From SFEL01 sp045603585 (GTDB taxonomy: Bacteria > Bacillota > Clostridia > Christensenellales > CAG-138): 63,609 bases of DNA. The translations under genes were made by a program, and so were the position numbers. Under the pieces are notes generated by a model, which was not told the origin of the DNA, did no database searches, and worked only from the letters and a program-made list of their open reading frames with translations. The first letter of the stretch is position 1. Each line of letters begins with the position of its first letter. Location of the stretch: assembly GCA_045603585.1 (NCBI GenBank), contig JAZUMK010000051.1:1-63609 (forward strand), written 5' to 3'. Shown here in pieces: positions 52,069-60,646 of this stretch.

Positions 52069-52521
52069 ATGAAGCTTGCCGAAGCATTGCTTGAAAGGGC
52101 GGATCTGCAGAAAAGGCTGAGCCTGCTGGAAAGCCGCCTTTGCCATAACGCGAGAGTGCAGGAGGGGGAATCCCCCGCCGAGGACCCCAAGGCTCTGCTT
52201 GCAGAGCTTGAGCAGGTCACCGGCCGCCTTGAGGAGCTTATCTGCCGCATAAACCTCACCAACGCGGCGGTATCCGATAAGGGCGAAACCCTTACTGCCC
52301 TCCTTGCAAGGCGGGATATGCTGGCCAAGAAGGCCGGCATTATGCAGAGCTTCCTTATGGAGGCCAGCGCAACCGCATCCCGCGCCACCCGCTCCGAGAT
52401 AGTCATCCGCAGCACAGTGCCGGTTGCGGAGCTTCGCAGGGAGACGGATGGCCTTTGTGCCAATCTCCGCGCCCTTGACAACCGTATTCAGGCGCTGAAC
52501 TGGAGCACAGAGCTGCAATAA
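52069..52521 (+). CDS. DIP1984-family protein
   Basis: A 150-residue soluble protein of mostly helix, with the pattern KLAEALLERADLQKRLSLLE at the start and LREETDGLCANLRALDNRIQ-like end that define the DIP1984 (once called septicolysin) family. No enzymatic motif is known. Residues 1-70 and 115-145 are likely coiled coils. Preceded by GGAGG. It stands alone, after the IS remnant. Confidence 0.85.
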   Translation: MKLAEALLERADLQKRLSLLESRLCHNARVQEGESPAEDPKALLAELEQVTGRLEELICRINLTNAAVSDKGETLTALLARRDMLAKKAGIMQSFLMEASATASRATRSEIVIRSTVPVAELRRETDGLCANLRALDNRIQALNWSTELQ

Positions 52522-53160
52522 ATAACAGGGCCTTTGGCGTAGCGGATACGGGCGGGCATCCTCCGCGGCAGAGTCACGCCGCAGACAGTTGGACGCAAAG
52601 GAGCTTGCGCGGGGTTCGAATCCCCTCTTACTTTTATGCTCAGCACCTTTACAGGGGCACATTTACTTTGCATTTTTACTACCGCTGATGCCGACGTATA
52701 CGCCAGGGTGGGCTGTGGGAACAACGGCCCTGTTTTACATTCATTTGCATGGATAACCGGTAACCCGGAAGCACTCTTCGCTTTTCCGCAAAGCTTCACC
52801 GCAGAAAATCGTCGCTCACGCTTTGGATTTTCGGCGGGTTCCTGCGGCGAAGACGGGGCAGTTACCATCCAAGCAAATAAAAAAGCTGTTGATTATGCTG
52901 CGGCTGCATCGGTGCATCTGCACCATCAAAACAACTGTCATTGCGAGGCAGGCCGCAATCTGCCGTGGCAATCCGTTCTCCTGCGGTTGGGGAAAGTGCT
53001 GGCCTGAATTATTTATCTAAACCCAACCCACCACCCATTTCAAGGCATGTTTTCCTTACGGAAAACAGGGTGCATTTTCGAAACTTACATTAAAATCCCA
53101 CTGTTGGTTTATAGGATACGGATGGAGTTCCACCCCCGTCTTCCCCGCGGCGGTTAGGTT
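52522..53160. repeat. Intergenic region with repeats and a tRNA T-arm-like motif
   Basis: No gene seen. 52606-52624 reads CGGGGTTCGAATCCCCT, like a tRNA T-arm, but no acceptor or anticodon arm can be folded around it. 52937-52980 is a TCATTGCGAGGCAGGC unit, and 53010-53160 contains a decayed MITE-like unit (ends CCCAACCCACCACCC). Confidence 0.6.
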
Positions 53161-53198
53161 TAAATAATAATTATTAATCATCTCAGGAGGTATTCATC

Positions 53199-53822
53199 AT
53201 GTCCAAGGTATTATTGATAAACGGCAGTCCCCATGAATTCGGCTGCACATACACCGGCCTTAAGGAGGTTGCGGACGTGCTGGAAAAGCGCGGCATACAG
53301 ACCGAAATGCTTCACATCGGCAGCGGAGCCATCCCCGGCTGCAACGGCTGCAACGCCTGCGTCAAAACCGGCAGATGCCGCCATGACGACGACAAGGTGA
53401 ATTACATACTGGATAACCTTGACAGCTACGACGGCATCGTGGTGGGCAGCCCGGTATACTACGCCGCCCCCTCCGGCCAGGCCACCGCATTCCTTGACAG
53501 GCTGTTCTGGGCGGGCAAAAACCGTATGCAGGGCAAGGTGGGCGCCGCCGTCACCTCCTGCCGCAGGGCCGGCTCCACCGTAACGCTGGATCAGCTGTAT
53601 AAATACTTTTCCGTTTCCGCCATGCCCATCGCCACCTCCCAGTATTGGACAATGGTTCACGGCAACACCCCCGACGAAGTCCGTCAGGACCTTGAGGGCA
53701 TGCAGGTGATGCGCTACCTTGGGGAAAACATGGCCTGGCTCATCAAGTGCATTTGCGCAGGCAAAGACACCGTCCCCGCCCCCGAAAAGGAAAAGAGGGT
53801 AAGGACCAACTTTATAAGGTAA
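53199..53822 (+). CDS. Flavodoxin-fold NAD(P)H-dependent reductase
   Basis: A 207-residue NADPH-dependent FMN-reductase-like protein. The N-terminal LLINGSPHEFGCTYTGL binds the FMN phosphate, SPVYYAAPSGQATAFLDR contacts the flavin ring, and the CNGCNACVKTGRC motif (48-60) is typical of iron-sulfur flavoprotein-like members. Cysteines may bind a cluster or act as redox pair. Start preceded by AGGAGG. Monocistronic. Confidence 0.9.
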   Translation: MSKVLLINGSPHEFGCTYTGLKEVADVLEKRGIQTEMLHIGSGAIPGCNGCNACVKTGRCRHDDDKVNYILDNLDSYDGIVVGSPVYYAAPSGQATAFLDRLFWAGKNRMQGKVGAAVTSCRRAGSTVTLDQLYKYFSVSAMPIATSQYWTMVHGNTPDEVRQDLEGMQVMRYLGENMAWLIKCICAGKDTVPAPEKEKRVRTNFIR

Positions 53823-53835
53823 ATGCGCAGACAAG

Positions 53836-53861
53836 AAAAGCCGCTCATAGAGCGGCTTTTT
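53836..53861. terminator. Bidirectional terminator
   Basis: AAAAGCCGCT-CATA-GAGCGGCTTTTT between the convergent reductase and TPR genes. Confidence 0.92.
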
Positions 53862-53884
53862 GCGTACGGAAATATTCAGCTTTA

Positions 53885-54721
53885 TTACTCCTCGTCATCC
53901 CGCTCCGCCTCAAGCTGAGCGGCAAGTTCATTGATAAAGTAGGGACTGAGTTCCTCCGGGGCCACGCCGTTTGCGATGGCGCGGCGGTAAAAGCTGCGGA
54001 AGGCTTCATCATCTCCCAGCATGTAGCAGCATATGGCCATGGCCTTCAGCGCCTTGGGATGCTGGGGTTGGATATCGATGGCGGCCTGTGCGTGCTGCTT
54101 TCCTTGGGTATGTTCCCCAAGGCGTATGCACTGGAAGGCCAGATTTATGTGGGGAAGAGGATTGGAAGGGTCAGCCTGTACGGCCTGACGGTAGCAGTCC
54201 GCAGCCTTGTCCGTGCGGCCCATGTGCCGATAGCAATGGCCCATATTGGAATAGAGGATGCTGCTGGGACGTATCTGCACCGCCTCGGCGTATTTCTCGA
54301 TAGCCTTGTCCCATGCCTGCATATCGCCAAGGCACAGCGCCTCAAAGGCGGTCACGGCATAAATATCCTCGGTGGAAAACACATTAGGCCGTATGCTCTG
54401 CAGCTTTTTGAGGGCGGAGGCGGGCCTTTCATCATTATAATCGTCAAGGGCTGAGTAAAAGCGCCTTGACAGAGCCTTATCTCCTAAAAAGGCTTTGCCT
54501 ATGAATTCGTCGTAGTTATGGCTGTACAGGGCATGCCGCTCGGCGGTCTGCTTTTTTGCGGAAAGGACACTGCGAAGCAGGCCCAGCAGTATGCCGCCGA
54601 TGATGATGCCGTAGCGGGGCAGATGGTCTGTGTCGATATTGCCGGAAAGGGAGAGATAGGCCACAAGTCCCACGGCTGCCACGGCGGTAACGGTATAAAG
54701 AATGACGGTGTGTTTTTTCAT
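53885..54721 (-). CDS. Membrane-anchored TPR protein
   Basis: A 278-residue protein. Two hydrophobic helices (about 6-26 and 36-52) anchor it to the membrane. Residues about 95-230 contain tetratricopeptide repeats (YSNMGHCYRHMGRTDKAADCYRQAV then HINLAFQCIRLGEHTQ), which usually hold protein partners. No catalytic motif. Downstream gene converges. Function unknown. Confidence 0.87.
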   Translation of the reverse strand: MKKHTVILYTVTAVAAVGLVAYLSLSGNIDTDHLPRYGIIIGGILLGLLRSVLSAKKQTAERHALYSHNYDEFIGKAFLGDKALSRRFYSALDDYNDERPASALKKLQSIRPNVFSTEDIYAVTAFEALCLGDMQAWDKAIEKYAEAVQIRPSSILYSNMGHCYRHMGRTDKAADCYRQAVQADPSNPLPHINLAFQCIRLGEHTQGKQHAQAAIDIQPQHPKALKAMAICCYMLGDDEAFRSFYRRAIANGVAPEELSPYFINELAAQLEAERDDEE

Positions 54722-54782
54722 GTATTCTCCTTCATAGGATAAGTGGAGAAAGTATAATATATAATCCTCTTTGTCGTCAATA

Positions 54783-54816
54783 AAAAATCACCCGAGCATT
54801 TTCGCTCGGGTGAAAT
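54783..54816 (-). terminator. Hairpin with T-run on the minus strand
   Basis: CACCCGAGCG-AAAA-TGCTCGGGTG followed by six T on the minus strand. There is no clear minus-strand gene upstream of it, so its purpose is unclear. Confidence 0.6.
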
Positions 54817-54847
54817 GTGTTTGTGTGGTTTAGCCGATGGACTTGGC

Positions 54848-54866
54848 GGGCGGTCACTGATCGCCC
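54848..54866. repeat. Short GGGCGATCA-type hairpin (copy 5)
   Basis: GGGCGGTCA-C-TGATCGCCC, one mismatch to the other copies. The remaining bases up to 55080 hold no repeat or gene that I can support. Confidence 0.75.
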
Positions 54867-55105
54867 CTACAGGGGTCGGTGTTGAATTGGGCGGCGAAAG
54901 AAAGAGCGCCCCTGCAATACATTTCATCTGCTCAGCGTATTTGCCTGCACCTACATCTTGTGCAGGAATATTTTTCCATGCACAACTTAAATAATTGTTA
55001 ACAGAATTTTCTTGTATTATGCCTACTATTTCCATGCAATGGGGGCTATAATAAAGTCAGCGCAGAAAACATCTGCGCGGATTATTCCACCGGGAGGTAT
55101 TATTC

Positions 55106-56239
55106 ATGAACAGGAAACTTTCCAGGGCCGCGGCTTTGATGCTGGTCCTTGTGATGGCCCTCAGTGTCATGACCATGGCGGGCGCCGCCACAGTAAAATA
55201 CGCAAAGACCGAAGTAAACGTCCGCTCCGGCCCCGGCACCAATTATGCGGTGCTGGGCTATCTTGAAAAGGGTCAGGCGGTAAGCGCCACCGGTATGGTT
55301 ATCGGCAAGTGGACCCAGATACAGTACAGCAAGTATGAGATAGGCTATGTATCCTCCTCCTACCTTACAAGCACCAGGCCCGGCAGCAGCACAAACAATC
55401 AGGTATGCGTTCCTTCCGCAACCAAGCTGAAGGTATGCTCCGACTGCGGCGATATCTACTATGCCACCACCGACCTGAATGTACGCTCCGGCCCCGGCAC
55501 CAAGTATTCCATCGTGGGCGCAATTGCAAAGAATCAGCAGGTGACCCGCATCGGCAAATCCGGCAACTGGTACAAACTGCTTACCACCGACGGCTCCGTG
55601 GCATATGCCAGCGCCAGCTATCTGAAGCTGTATAAGGAATCCACCGCCGATAACACCGACAAGACCGAGACCGTCAGCGGTTACTACTATGCCACCACCG
55701 GCCTCAACGTCCGCAAGGGCCCCGGCACCAATTACAAAATAGTGGATGAGCTGGAAAAGGGCGAAAGGGTAACCTACCTTGACAAATCCGGCAACTGGTA
55801 CAAGGTTCGCACCGCCCGCGGCGTGGTTGGCTACTGCTACAAGTCCTACCTGTCCGCAGCGGCCGTAAAGCCCGCCAAGCCCGCCGGCAATAACTACTGC
55901 AGCCAGTGCGGCGTGCTGGTATGCAACAGCCAGGGCTGCTTCATCAACGGCGGCGTATGCACCAACAACAAGTATTACTGCGGCTCCTGCTCCGGCTACA
56001 ACTGGAACTGCCCCACCACTTCCTGCGGCAATGTTTCCTTTAAGGTGGGCGAGCTTTACAAGGTAAAGTACGGCACAATGCTGTACAGCACCGCCAGCAA
56101 GTCCGGTGCGGCCACCCACACCCTCCTTAGCGGCACCAAGGTGGTCGTCCTCTCCGGCACCGCCAATGCAGGCTGGCTCAGGGTCAAGGTATATGACTGC
56201 GGCTGCTATGGCTATATCCCCGCAGGCGCACTTGCATAA
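55106..56239 (+). CDS. Secreted protein with several SH3b domains and a Cys-rich insert
   Basis: A 377-residue exported protein. Signal peptide 1-28 (AGA cleavage). Three bacterial SH3 domains follow, each with the LNVRSGPGTxY motif (about 29-88, 118-175 and 195-250). Then comes a Cys-rich stretch (about 265-312) with paired cysteines, CSQCG, CNSQGC, CGSCSGYNWNC and a further Cys, that may bind zinc or form disulfides, and a fourth SH3-like domain at the end. SH3b domains bind cell-wall peptides. No hydrolase domain and no anchor motif. GGGAGGT precedes the start; a strong terminator follows. Confidence 0.88.
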   Translation: MNRKLSRAAALMLVLVMALSVMTMAGAATVKYAKTEVNVRSGPGTNYAVLGYLEKGQAVSATGMVIGKWTQIQYSKYEIGYVSSSYLTSTRPGSSTNNQVCVPSATKLKVCSDCGDIYYATTDLNVRSGPGTKYSIVGAIAKNQQVTRIGKSGNWYKLLTTDGSVAYASASYLKLYKESTADNTDKTETVSGYYYATTGLNVRKGPGTNYKIVDELEKGERVTYLDKSGNWYKVRTARGVVGYCYKSYLSAAAVKPAKPAGNNYCSQCGVLVCNSQGCFINGGVCTNNKYYCGSCSGYNWNCPTTSCGNVSFKVGELYKVKYGTMLYSTASKSGAATHTLLSGTKVVVLSGTANAGWLRVKVYDCGCYGYIPAGALA

Positions 56240-56261
56240 CCATCGCATAAAAATCAAAACC

Positions 56262-56300
56262 CCATTTCACCCGGGCAAAATCGCCCGGGTGAATTTGTTT
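56262..56300 (+). terminator. Terminator of the SH3b gene
   Basis: TTCACCCGGGC-AAAATC-GCCCGGGTGAA followed by TTTGTTTT. Confidence 0.88.
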
Positions 56301-56335
56301 TGAGGTTATAGGTAATAGTGAAGAGTGAAAAGGTT

Positions 56336-56700
56336 AAATATCTAAACCCACCCACCGCCCTTTTAATGTAGCTTTGCCTACGGCAAAGCGGAATGTGCTG
56401 TCGCAAGCGTGGGTGGTTTCCTGCGGCGACGACGGGGGGCGGCTGCCATCCAAATAAATAAAAAGAAGCCGCTGATCGCGCTGCGGCTTGGGTAGTACAT
56501 ACCGCTTTTCCGTCAGGAAAAGCTACATTGAAGGGTGGCGGGCGGGAATAGATAAATACCGCCCTTGGCTCTCCCCTTTGGGAGGGCTGTCAGGTTTGCT
56601 GACTGAGAGGGGGTAAGCTGCACTGCCGCTGCCAAGAGCATATCGCAGCCACAGCGGGCGATCACTGATCGCCCCTGCAGGGTTTTCCGCCGCAGATGGA
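56336..56700. repeat. Full MITE-like palindrome, CTCTCCC hairpin and GGGCGATCA hairpin
   Basis: A complete palindromic unit occupies about 56336-56547: its ends are ATCTAAACCCACCCACCGCC and GGCGGGCGGGAATAGAT, with internal GCTTTTCC/GGAAAAGC hairpins. 56560-56612 is the CTCTCCC unit and 56656-56674 the GGGCGATCA hairpin. No gene. Confidence 0.78.
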
Positions 56701-56743
56701 TAGTGCGCCCTGTTTTCCGTCAGGAGCATAATTCTCTCCCATT

Positions 56744-56812
56744 TCGCTTTTCTTTCTCTTTTTGCTTCTTTTTCTTCTTTCTTTTCTCGTGAAAAGAAAG
56801 AGAAAAAGAAGA
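56744..56812. repeat. Polypyrimidine/polypurine hairpin (copy 11)
   Basis: TTTCTTTTCTCGTGAAAAG centre with C/T-rich left arm and A/G-rich right arm; a TATAAT box (56821-56826) for thpR follows 9 bases later, so the repeat lies in the promoter region. Confidence 0.75.
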
Positions 56813-56857
56813 CAATATGCTATAATAAACAAAAAGCAACTTTACGGAGGGGTGTAC

Positions 56858-57394
56858 ATGCGCCTGTTTATAGCAATAGAGCTGCCCGCATCATTCAAAA
56901 ACGAAGTGGCGAGGATACAGAAGGAAGTAAAGCAGATGTCTTCCGGCGGCCGCTTTGTGCCAAAGGAGAATTTTCACATAACGCTGCACTTCATTGGCGA
57001 AAGCACAGATCTTGTGGGTGCAACCGAGGCAATGGCGCAGGCGGTGCGGGGCATCCGCCCCTTTGAGCTGCACCTTGGCAAGTATTTCAATCTTGAAAAG
57101 GGCAGCAGGGGCTGCACCTCCGTATTGAAGGTATTGGGTGAGCTGGATGAGCTTAGGCTGATGTATGAATCATTGGAAAGCGCATTGAGCGACAGGGGCT
57201 TTTCAAGGGAGCGCAAGCAGTTTACTCCCCACATCACTCTGGGCCGCAGCGTGGAGCTGGACGAGCTGAGCGCAGCGGAGCTGGAGGAGCTGAGCCCCAA
57301 TGCATCCATGCAGGTAAGGAGCATCACCCTCTTTGAAAGCACAAGGGAGGGCAGCCGCATGGTTTATACTCCTTTGCACAGGGAAAGGTTTTAG
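56858..57394 (+). CDS. thpR: RNA 2',3'-cyclic phosphodiesterase (LigT/ThpR)
   Basis: A 178-residue 2H phosphoesterase. Both catalytic HxTx motifs are present: HITL at 40-43 and HITL at 125-128. It opens 2',3'-cyclic phosphates on RNA ends. The start at 56858 has GGAGG upstream; an earlier in-frame ATG at 56762 lies inside a repeat and is rejected. Its stop is 3 bases from the addB start, so the three genes thpR-addB-addA are likely one operon. Confidence 0.95.
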   Translation: MRLFIAIELPASFKNEVARIQKEVKQMSSGGRFVPKENFHITLHFIGESTDLVGATEAMAQAVRGIRPFELHLGKYFNLEKGSRGCTSVLKVLGELDELRLMYESLESALSDRGFSRERKQFTPHITLGRSVELDELSAAELEELSPNASMQVRSITLFESTREGSRMVYTPLHRERF

Positions 57395-57397
57395 CAT

Positions 57398-60300
57398 ATG
57401 GCGGGAAAGGTTACGTTTCTTCTGGGCCGCTCAGGGTCCGGCAAAAGCCGCCGTGTGGGCCGCATAATAGAAGAAAAGCTCAGGGAGGGCGCAAGGGTCG
57501 CCCTCATTGTGCCTGACCAGTTTACATTTGAGACCGAGCGTTTGCTGTCGGAGAAATTCGGGGGCCTTATGGACGTGTCGGTCTATTCTTTTACCACCCT
57601 TGCACAAAGGGTATTAAAGGGAGGGGTCCACGGCTTTTTGTCCCGTCAGGGCCGCAGGATGGCAGTCCGCAAGGTGATAACCGAGCAGGGCAAAAATCTC
57701 GGCGTGTTTTCCAGAGTGCAGGACAGCCCCGGCTTTGCCGCCTCCTGCGATGAGCTTTTTACCATGTGCAAGCGGTTTGAGGTTGCGCCTGAGCAGCTGA
57801 CCGCCGCCGCACAGCAGCTGAAAGAAGGTGCCCATCTTAAAGGGAAGCTCAGCGAGCTTGCGCTGCTGTATGAGGAAACAGAAAAATACCTGAGCGGCAG
57901 ATATATGGACACCGAGGATATATACGCTGCCCTGAAAGCCGCATTGCCGGATTCCTTTATAAAGGACAGCTATGTGATAATCGATGGCTTTCTGCTGCTG
58001 ACCGCCCAGCTTTACGGCATAATGGAAACCATGATGGATATCGCTCCCGGCATGACCATCAGCTGCATGGTGGATGATGGCCGTGACGAGGGGGTATTTG
58101 CCCTTGAAAGAAAGGCATATGCAAGGCTGTACGCAGGCGCAGCGGAAAGGGGCTGCCAGATAGATGTGGTGCGGCTTCCCGAGGGGAAGCAGCAGAGGAG
58201 CGCCGCCCCTGCCCTTACCCATCTTGAAAAAGAGGCCTTTGCCTATCCCTATAAAAAATTTGAAGGGGAGCCCACAGGCATCCGCCTTTACGCGGGGCGG
58301 GGCGTTGGTGAGGAATGCCGCTGGACGGCGGAGCAGGTGCTTGCCGCCGCAAGGGAGGGCATGCGCTATCGTGACATGGCGGTGGTGGCCACAGACAGCG
58401 CATATATACCCCGGCTTATCAGGGAATTCACATTGCGGGGGATACCCTGCTTTTCGGATGGGGCAAGGAAGCTTTCCGCATATCCGGGGGCAAGGCTGCT
58501 GCTTTGCGCATTGAGATGTGCCGAGCGGGGCTATACCCTGAATGTACTGACAGAGCTTATCCGCACAGGGCTGGCGGGAGTAACTCCCCAGGAGGGAGAC
58601 ATATTCGAAAACTACTGCCTTGCAAAGGGCGTAAGATACAACGGCTTTATAAAGCCCTTTGAGGAGGAAGCCGCCGAGCAGGTGCGCAAGGCGGTGGCAG
58701 AGCCCATTGCAAAGCTGAAAAAAGCCCTTATAAACGGAGCGTCCGCCAGAGATAAGGCGGAGGCTGTATTTGCATACATGGAGGAGATGCAGCTCCACAG
58801 CCGTACGGCGGAGCTGGCTCAAAACCTGCGCCTTGAGGGACGGCATGAGCAGGCGGAGGAAAACGCACAGGTTTACCGGCTGATACTGACGGTTCTGGAC
58901 CAGCTTCACGCCATAATGGGGGAGGGCAGTCTGTCGGTTTCAAGGTTTGCGGCGGTATTCCGGGAGGGACTGGACGCATACGAGGTGAACGCCATACCTG
59001 CAACGGCGGATCAGGTGCTGATAGGCAGCGTTGGCGGCACAAGGGCAAGGGAGATAAAGGCGCTGTTTATACTGGGGGCAAACGAAGGCTGCTTCCCCCA
59101 GTATTTCCGGGATGATGCCCTTATATCCGATGAGGAGCTGGACAGGCTGAGTGAGCTTGGCATAAACCGCTGGAATTCCAGCCGCGACAGGGCCAATGTT
59201 GCGCTGATGGACGTATACTGCGCCATTGCAAAGCCAACCGAGCGGCTGTATATTTCCTGCGCCTTAAGCGCAGGCACAGAGGGGGCATTGCCCGCCGCGC
59301 TGCTGGATAAAATGCTGGATATGTTTCCGGGGCTCACATTGGAAAACAGCATTGACCCTGCCCCACCCGAAAGCCCCATGAGCGGCATGGGTGCGCTGGC
59401 GGCAGGCCTGAGGACAATGGGGGATATGTGCCCCGCCCCCGAATACATGGGGGAGCTGCTTGCGTGGTATGCATCAAAGGCGCAGCACCATGAAGGATTG
59501 AAGCGCATCGAGGGGGCATTGTATCACAAGGCATCGCCGGAGCCCTTCGGCCACGAGCTGTCGGTAAGGCTGTACGGCGATCATATCACAGGCTCCGCCA
59601 CAAGGCTGGAGCGGTTCAACGCCTGCCCCTTCCGCCATTTTGTATTGAACGGCCTTAAGGCCCGGGAGCGCAAGGAATATAAGGAAAACCGTGTGGATGA
59701 GGGCAGCTTCTGCCACGAGGCGCTGGAGGAATTTGTAAAGCGGGCAATGGCTGAGGATATCCGCGCCCTTGATGACGAGGCCTGCGAAAAAATAGTGGAT
59801 GAGCTAATGCCCTCCCTTATTGCGGGGCATAACGGCGGCGTGCTTATGAGCTCAAAGCGAAATTCCGCCATAATGGCACGGCTTGTGCGCCATGTCAAGG
59901 CCACCGCCAAGGCCATAGTGCGGCAGGCAAAGGCAGGGGAATTCCTGCCCGAAAGGACAGAGGTGCAGTTTGGCCCCGGCGGCCTGCCCCCCCTTAAGAT
60001 AGAGCTTGATACAGGGGAAAAATTCCTTATCGGCGGCAGGATAGACAGGGTGGACGGCTGCGAAATAGAAGGGGAAAAGTATTACAGAATAGTTGACTAC
60101 AAAACAGGCTCCGCAGGCTTTGACTTTACCTCCCTTTATCACGGCCTCAAGCTGCAGCTGCCACTTTATGCCGCGGCAATAGCAGAGGCGGAGAAAAGCT
60201 CCCGCCCTGCCGGCATGTATTATATGCATGTTCAGGATCCGGTAATTGAAAACGAGGAGGCGGAGGAAAAGGCCATAATGGACGCATTCCGCCTCAACGG

Positions 60301-60646
60301 CCTTACCCTTGATGAGGCGGAGGATGCCACAAAGGGCAATCATCCGGACTATCAGATAATACCCACGAAAAACACCAAGAAAACCATAGACCGCCCCTCA
60401 CTTATGCGGGTAATGAGCTATGCAAAGGAGAAATCCGCAGAGACCCTCAGCAATATCTATCAGGGCATTGCAGACGTATCCCCCGCAAAGACGGGAAGCT
60501 CCGATATGTGCCAATGGTGCGAAAGCAGGAGCATATGCGGCTTTGATACCAAGCTTGCGGATTGCAGATACCGTCATCTGAAGAAGTTTGACAGGGATGC
60601 TTTTTTTGACGAGGTGGGAAAGGAGGAGCCGGATGGGCTGGACTGA
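57398..60646 (+). CDS. addB: ATP-dependent helicase/nuclease subunit B
   Basis: A 1082-residue subunit of the AddAB helicase-nuclease that resects double-strand breaks for RecA. Walker A GRSGSGKS is at 10-17. The C-terminal RecB-type nuclease domain has RIDRVD, DYKTGS and LQLPLYAAA motifs. The iron-sulfur cysteines are visible: Cys743 in FNACPFRHF and Cys1038, Cys1041 and Cys1047 in the C-x2-C-x5-C group. Chi recognition resides in its inactive helicase part. It overlaps addA by 14 bases. Confidence 0.97.
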   Translation: MAGKVTFLLGRSGSGKSRRVGRIIEEKLREGARVALIVPDQFTFETERLLSEKFGGLMDVSVYSFTTLAQRVLKGGVHGFLSRQGRRMAVRKVITEQGKNLGVFSRVQDSPGFAASCDELFTMCKRFEVAPEQLTAAAQQLKEGAHLKGKLSELALLYEETEKYLSGRYMDTEDIYAALKAALPDSFIKDSYVIIDGFLLLTAQLYGIMETMMDIAPGMTISCMVDDGRDEGVFALERKAYARLYAGAAERGCQIDVVRLPEGKQQRSAAPALTHLEKEAFAYPYKKFEGEPTGIRLYAGRGVGEECRWTAEQVLAAAREGMRYRDMAVVATDSAYIPRLIREFTLRGIPCFSDGARKLSAYPGARLLLCALRCAERGYTLNVLTELIRTGLAGVTPQEGDIFENYCLAKGVRYNGFIKPFEEEAAEQVRKAVAEPIAKLKKALINGASARDKAEAVFAYMEEMQLHSRTAELAQNLRLEGRHEQAEENAQVYRLILTVLDQLHAIMGEGSLSVSRFAAVFREGLDAYEVNAIPATADQVLIGSVGGTRAREIKALFILGANEGCFPQYFRDDALISDEELDRLSELGINRWNSSRDRANVALMDVYCAIAKPTERLYISCALSAGTEGALPAALLDKMLDMFPGLTLENSIDPAPPESPMSGMGALAAGLRTMGDMCPAPEYMGELLAWYASKAQHHEGLKRIEGALYHKASPEPFGHELSVRLYGDHITGSATRLERFNACPFRHFVLNGLKARERKEYKENRVDEGSFCHEALEEFVKRAMAEDIRALDDEACEKIVDELMPSLIAGHNGGVLMSSKRNSAIMARLVRHVKATAKAIVRQAKAGEFLPERTEVQFGPGGLPPLKIELDTGEKFLIGGRIDRVDGCEIEGEKYYRIVDYKTGSAGFDFTSLYHGLKLQLPLYAAAIAEAEKSSRPAGMYYMHVQDPVIENEEAEEKAIMDAFRLNGLTLDEAEDATKGNHPDYQIIPTKNTKKTIDRPSLMRVMSYAKEKSAETLSNIYQGIADVSPAKTGSSDMCQWCESRSICGFDTKLADCRYRHLKKFDRDAFFDEVGKEEPDGLD

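Noticed and set aside
52530..52640. Possible selenocysteine tRNA or tmRNA end
   Set aside because: The T-arm motif drew attention, but no UCA anticodon arm, long variable arm or tmRNA tag frame is present.
54718..55035. 105-codon frame on the minus strand upstream of the TPR gene
   Set aside because: No ribosome site, and its second half reads through a dispersed repeat and a terminator hairpin. The first ~45 codons could be a remnant, but I cannot support it.
57614..58909. 431-codon frame on the minus strand opposite addB
   Set aside because: Inside a complete addB gene; no independent evidence.
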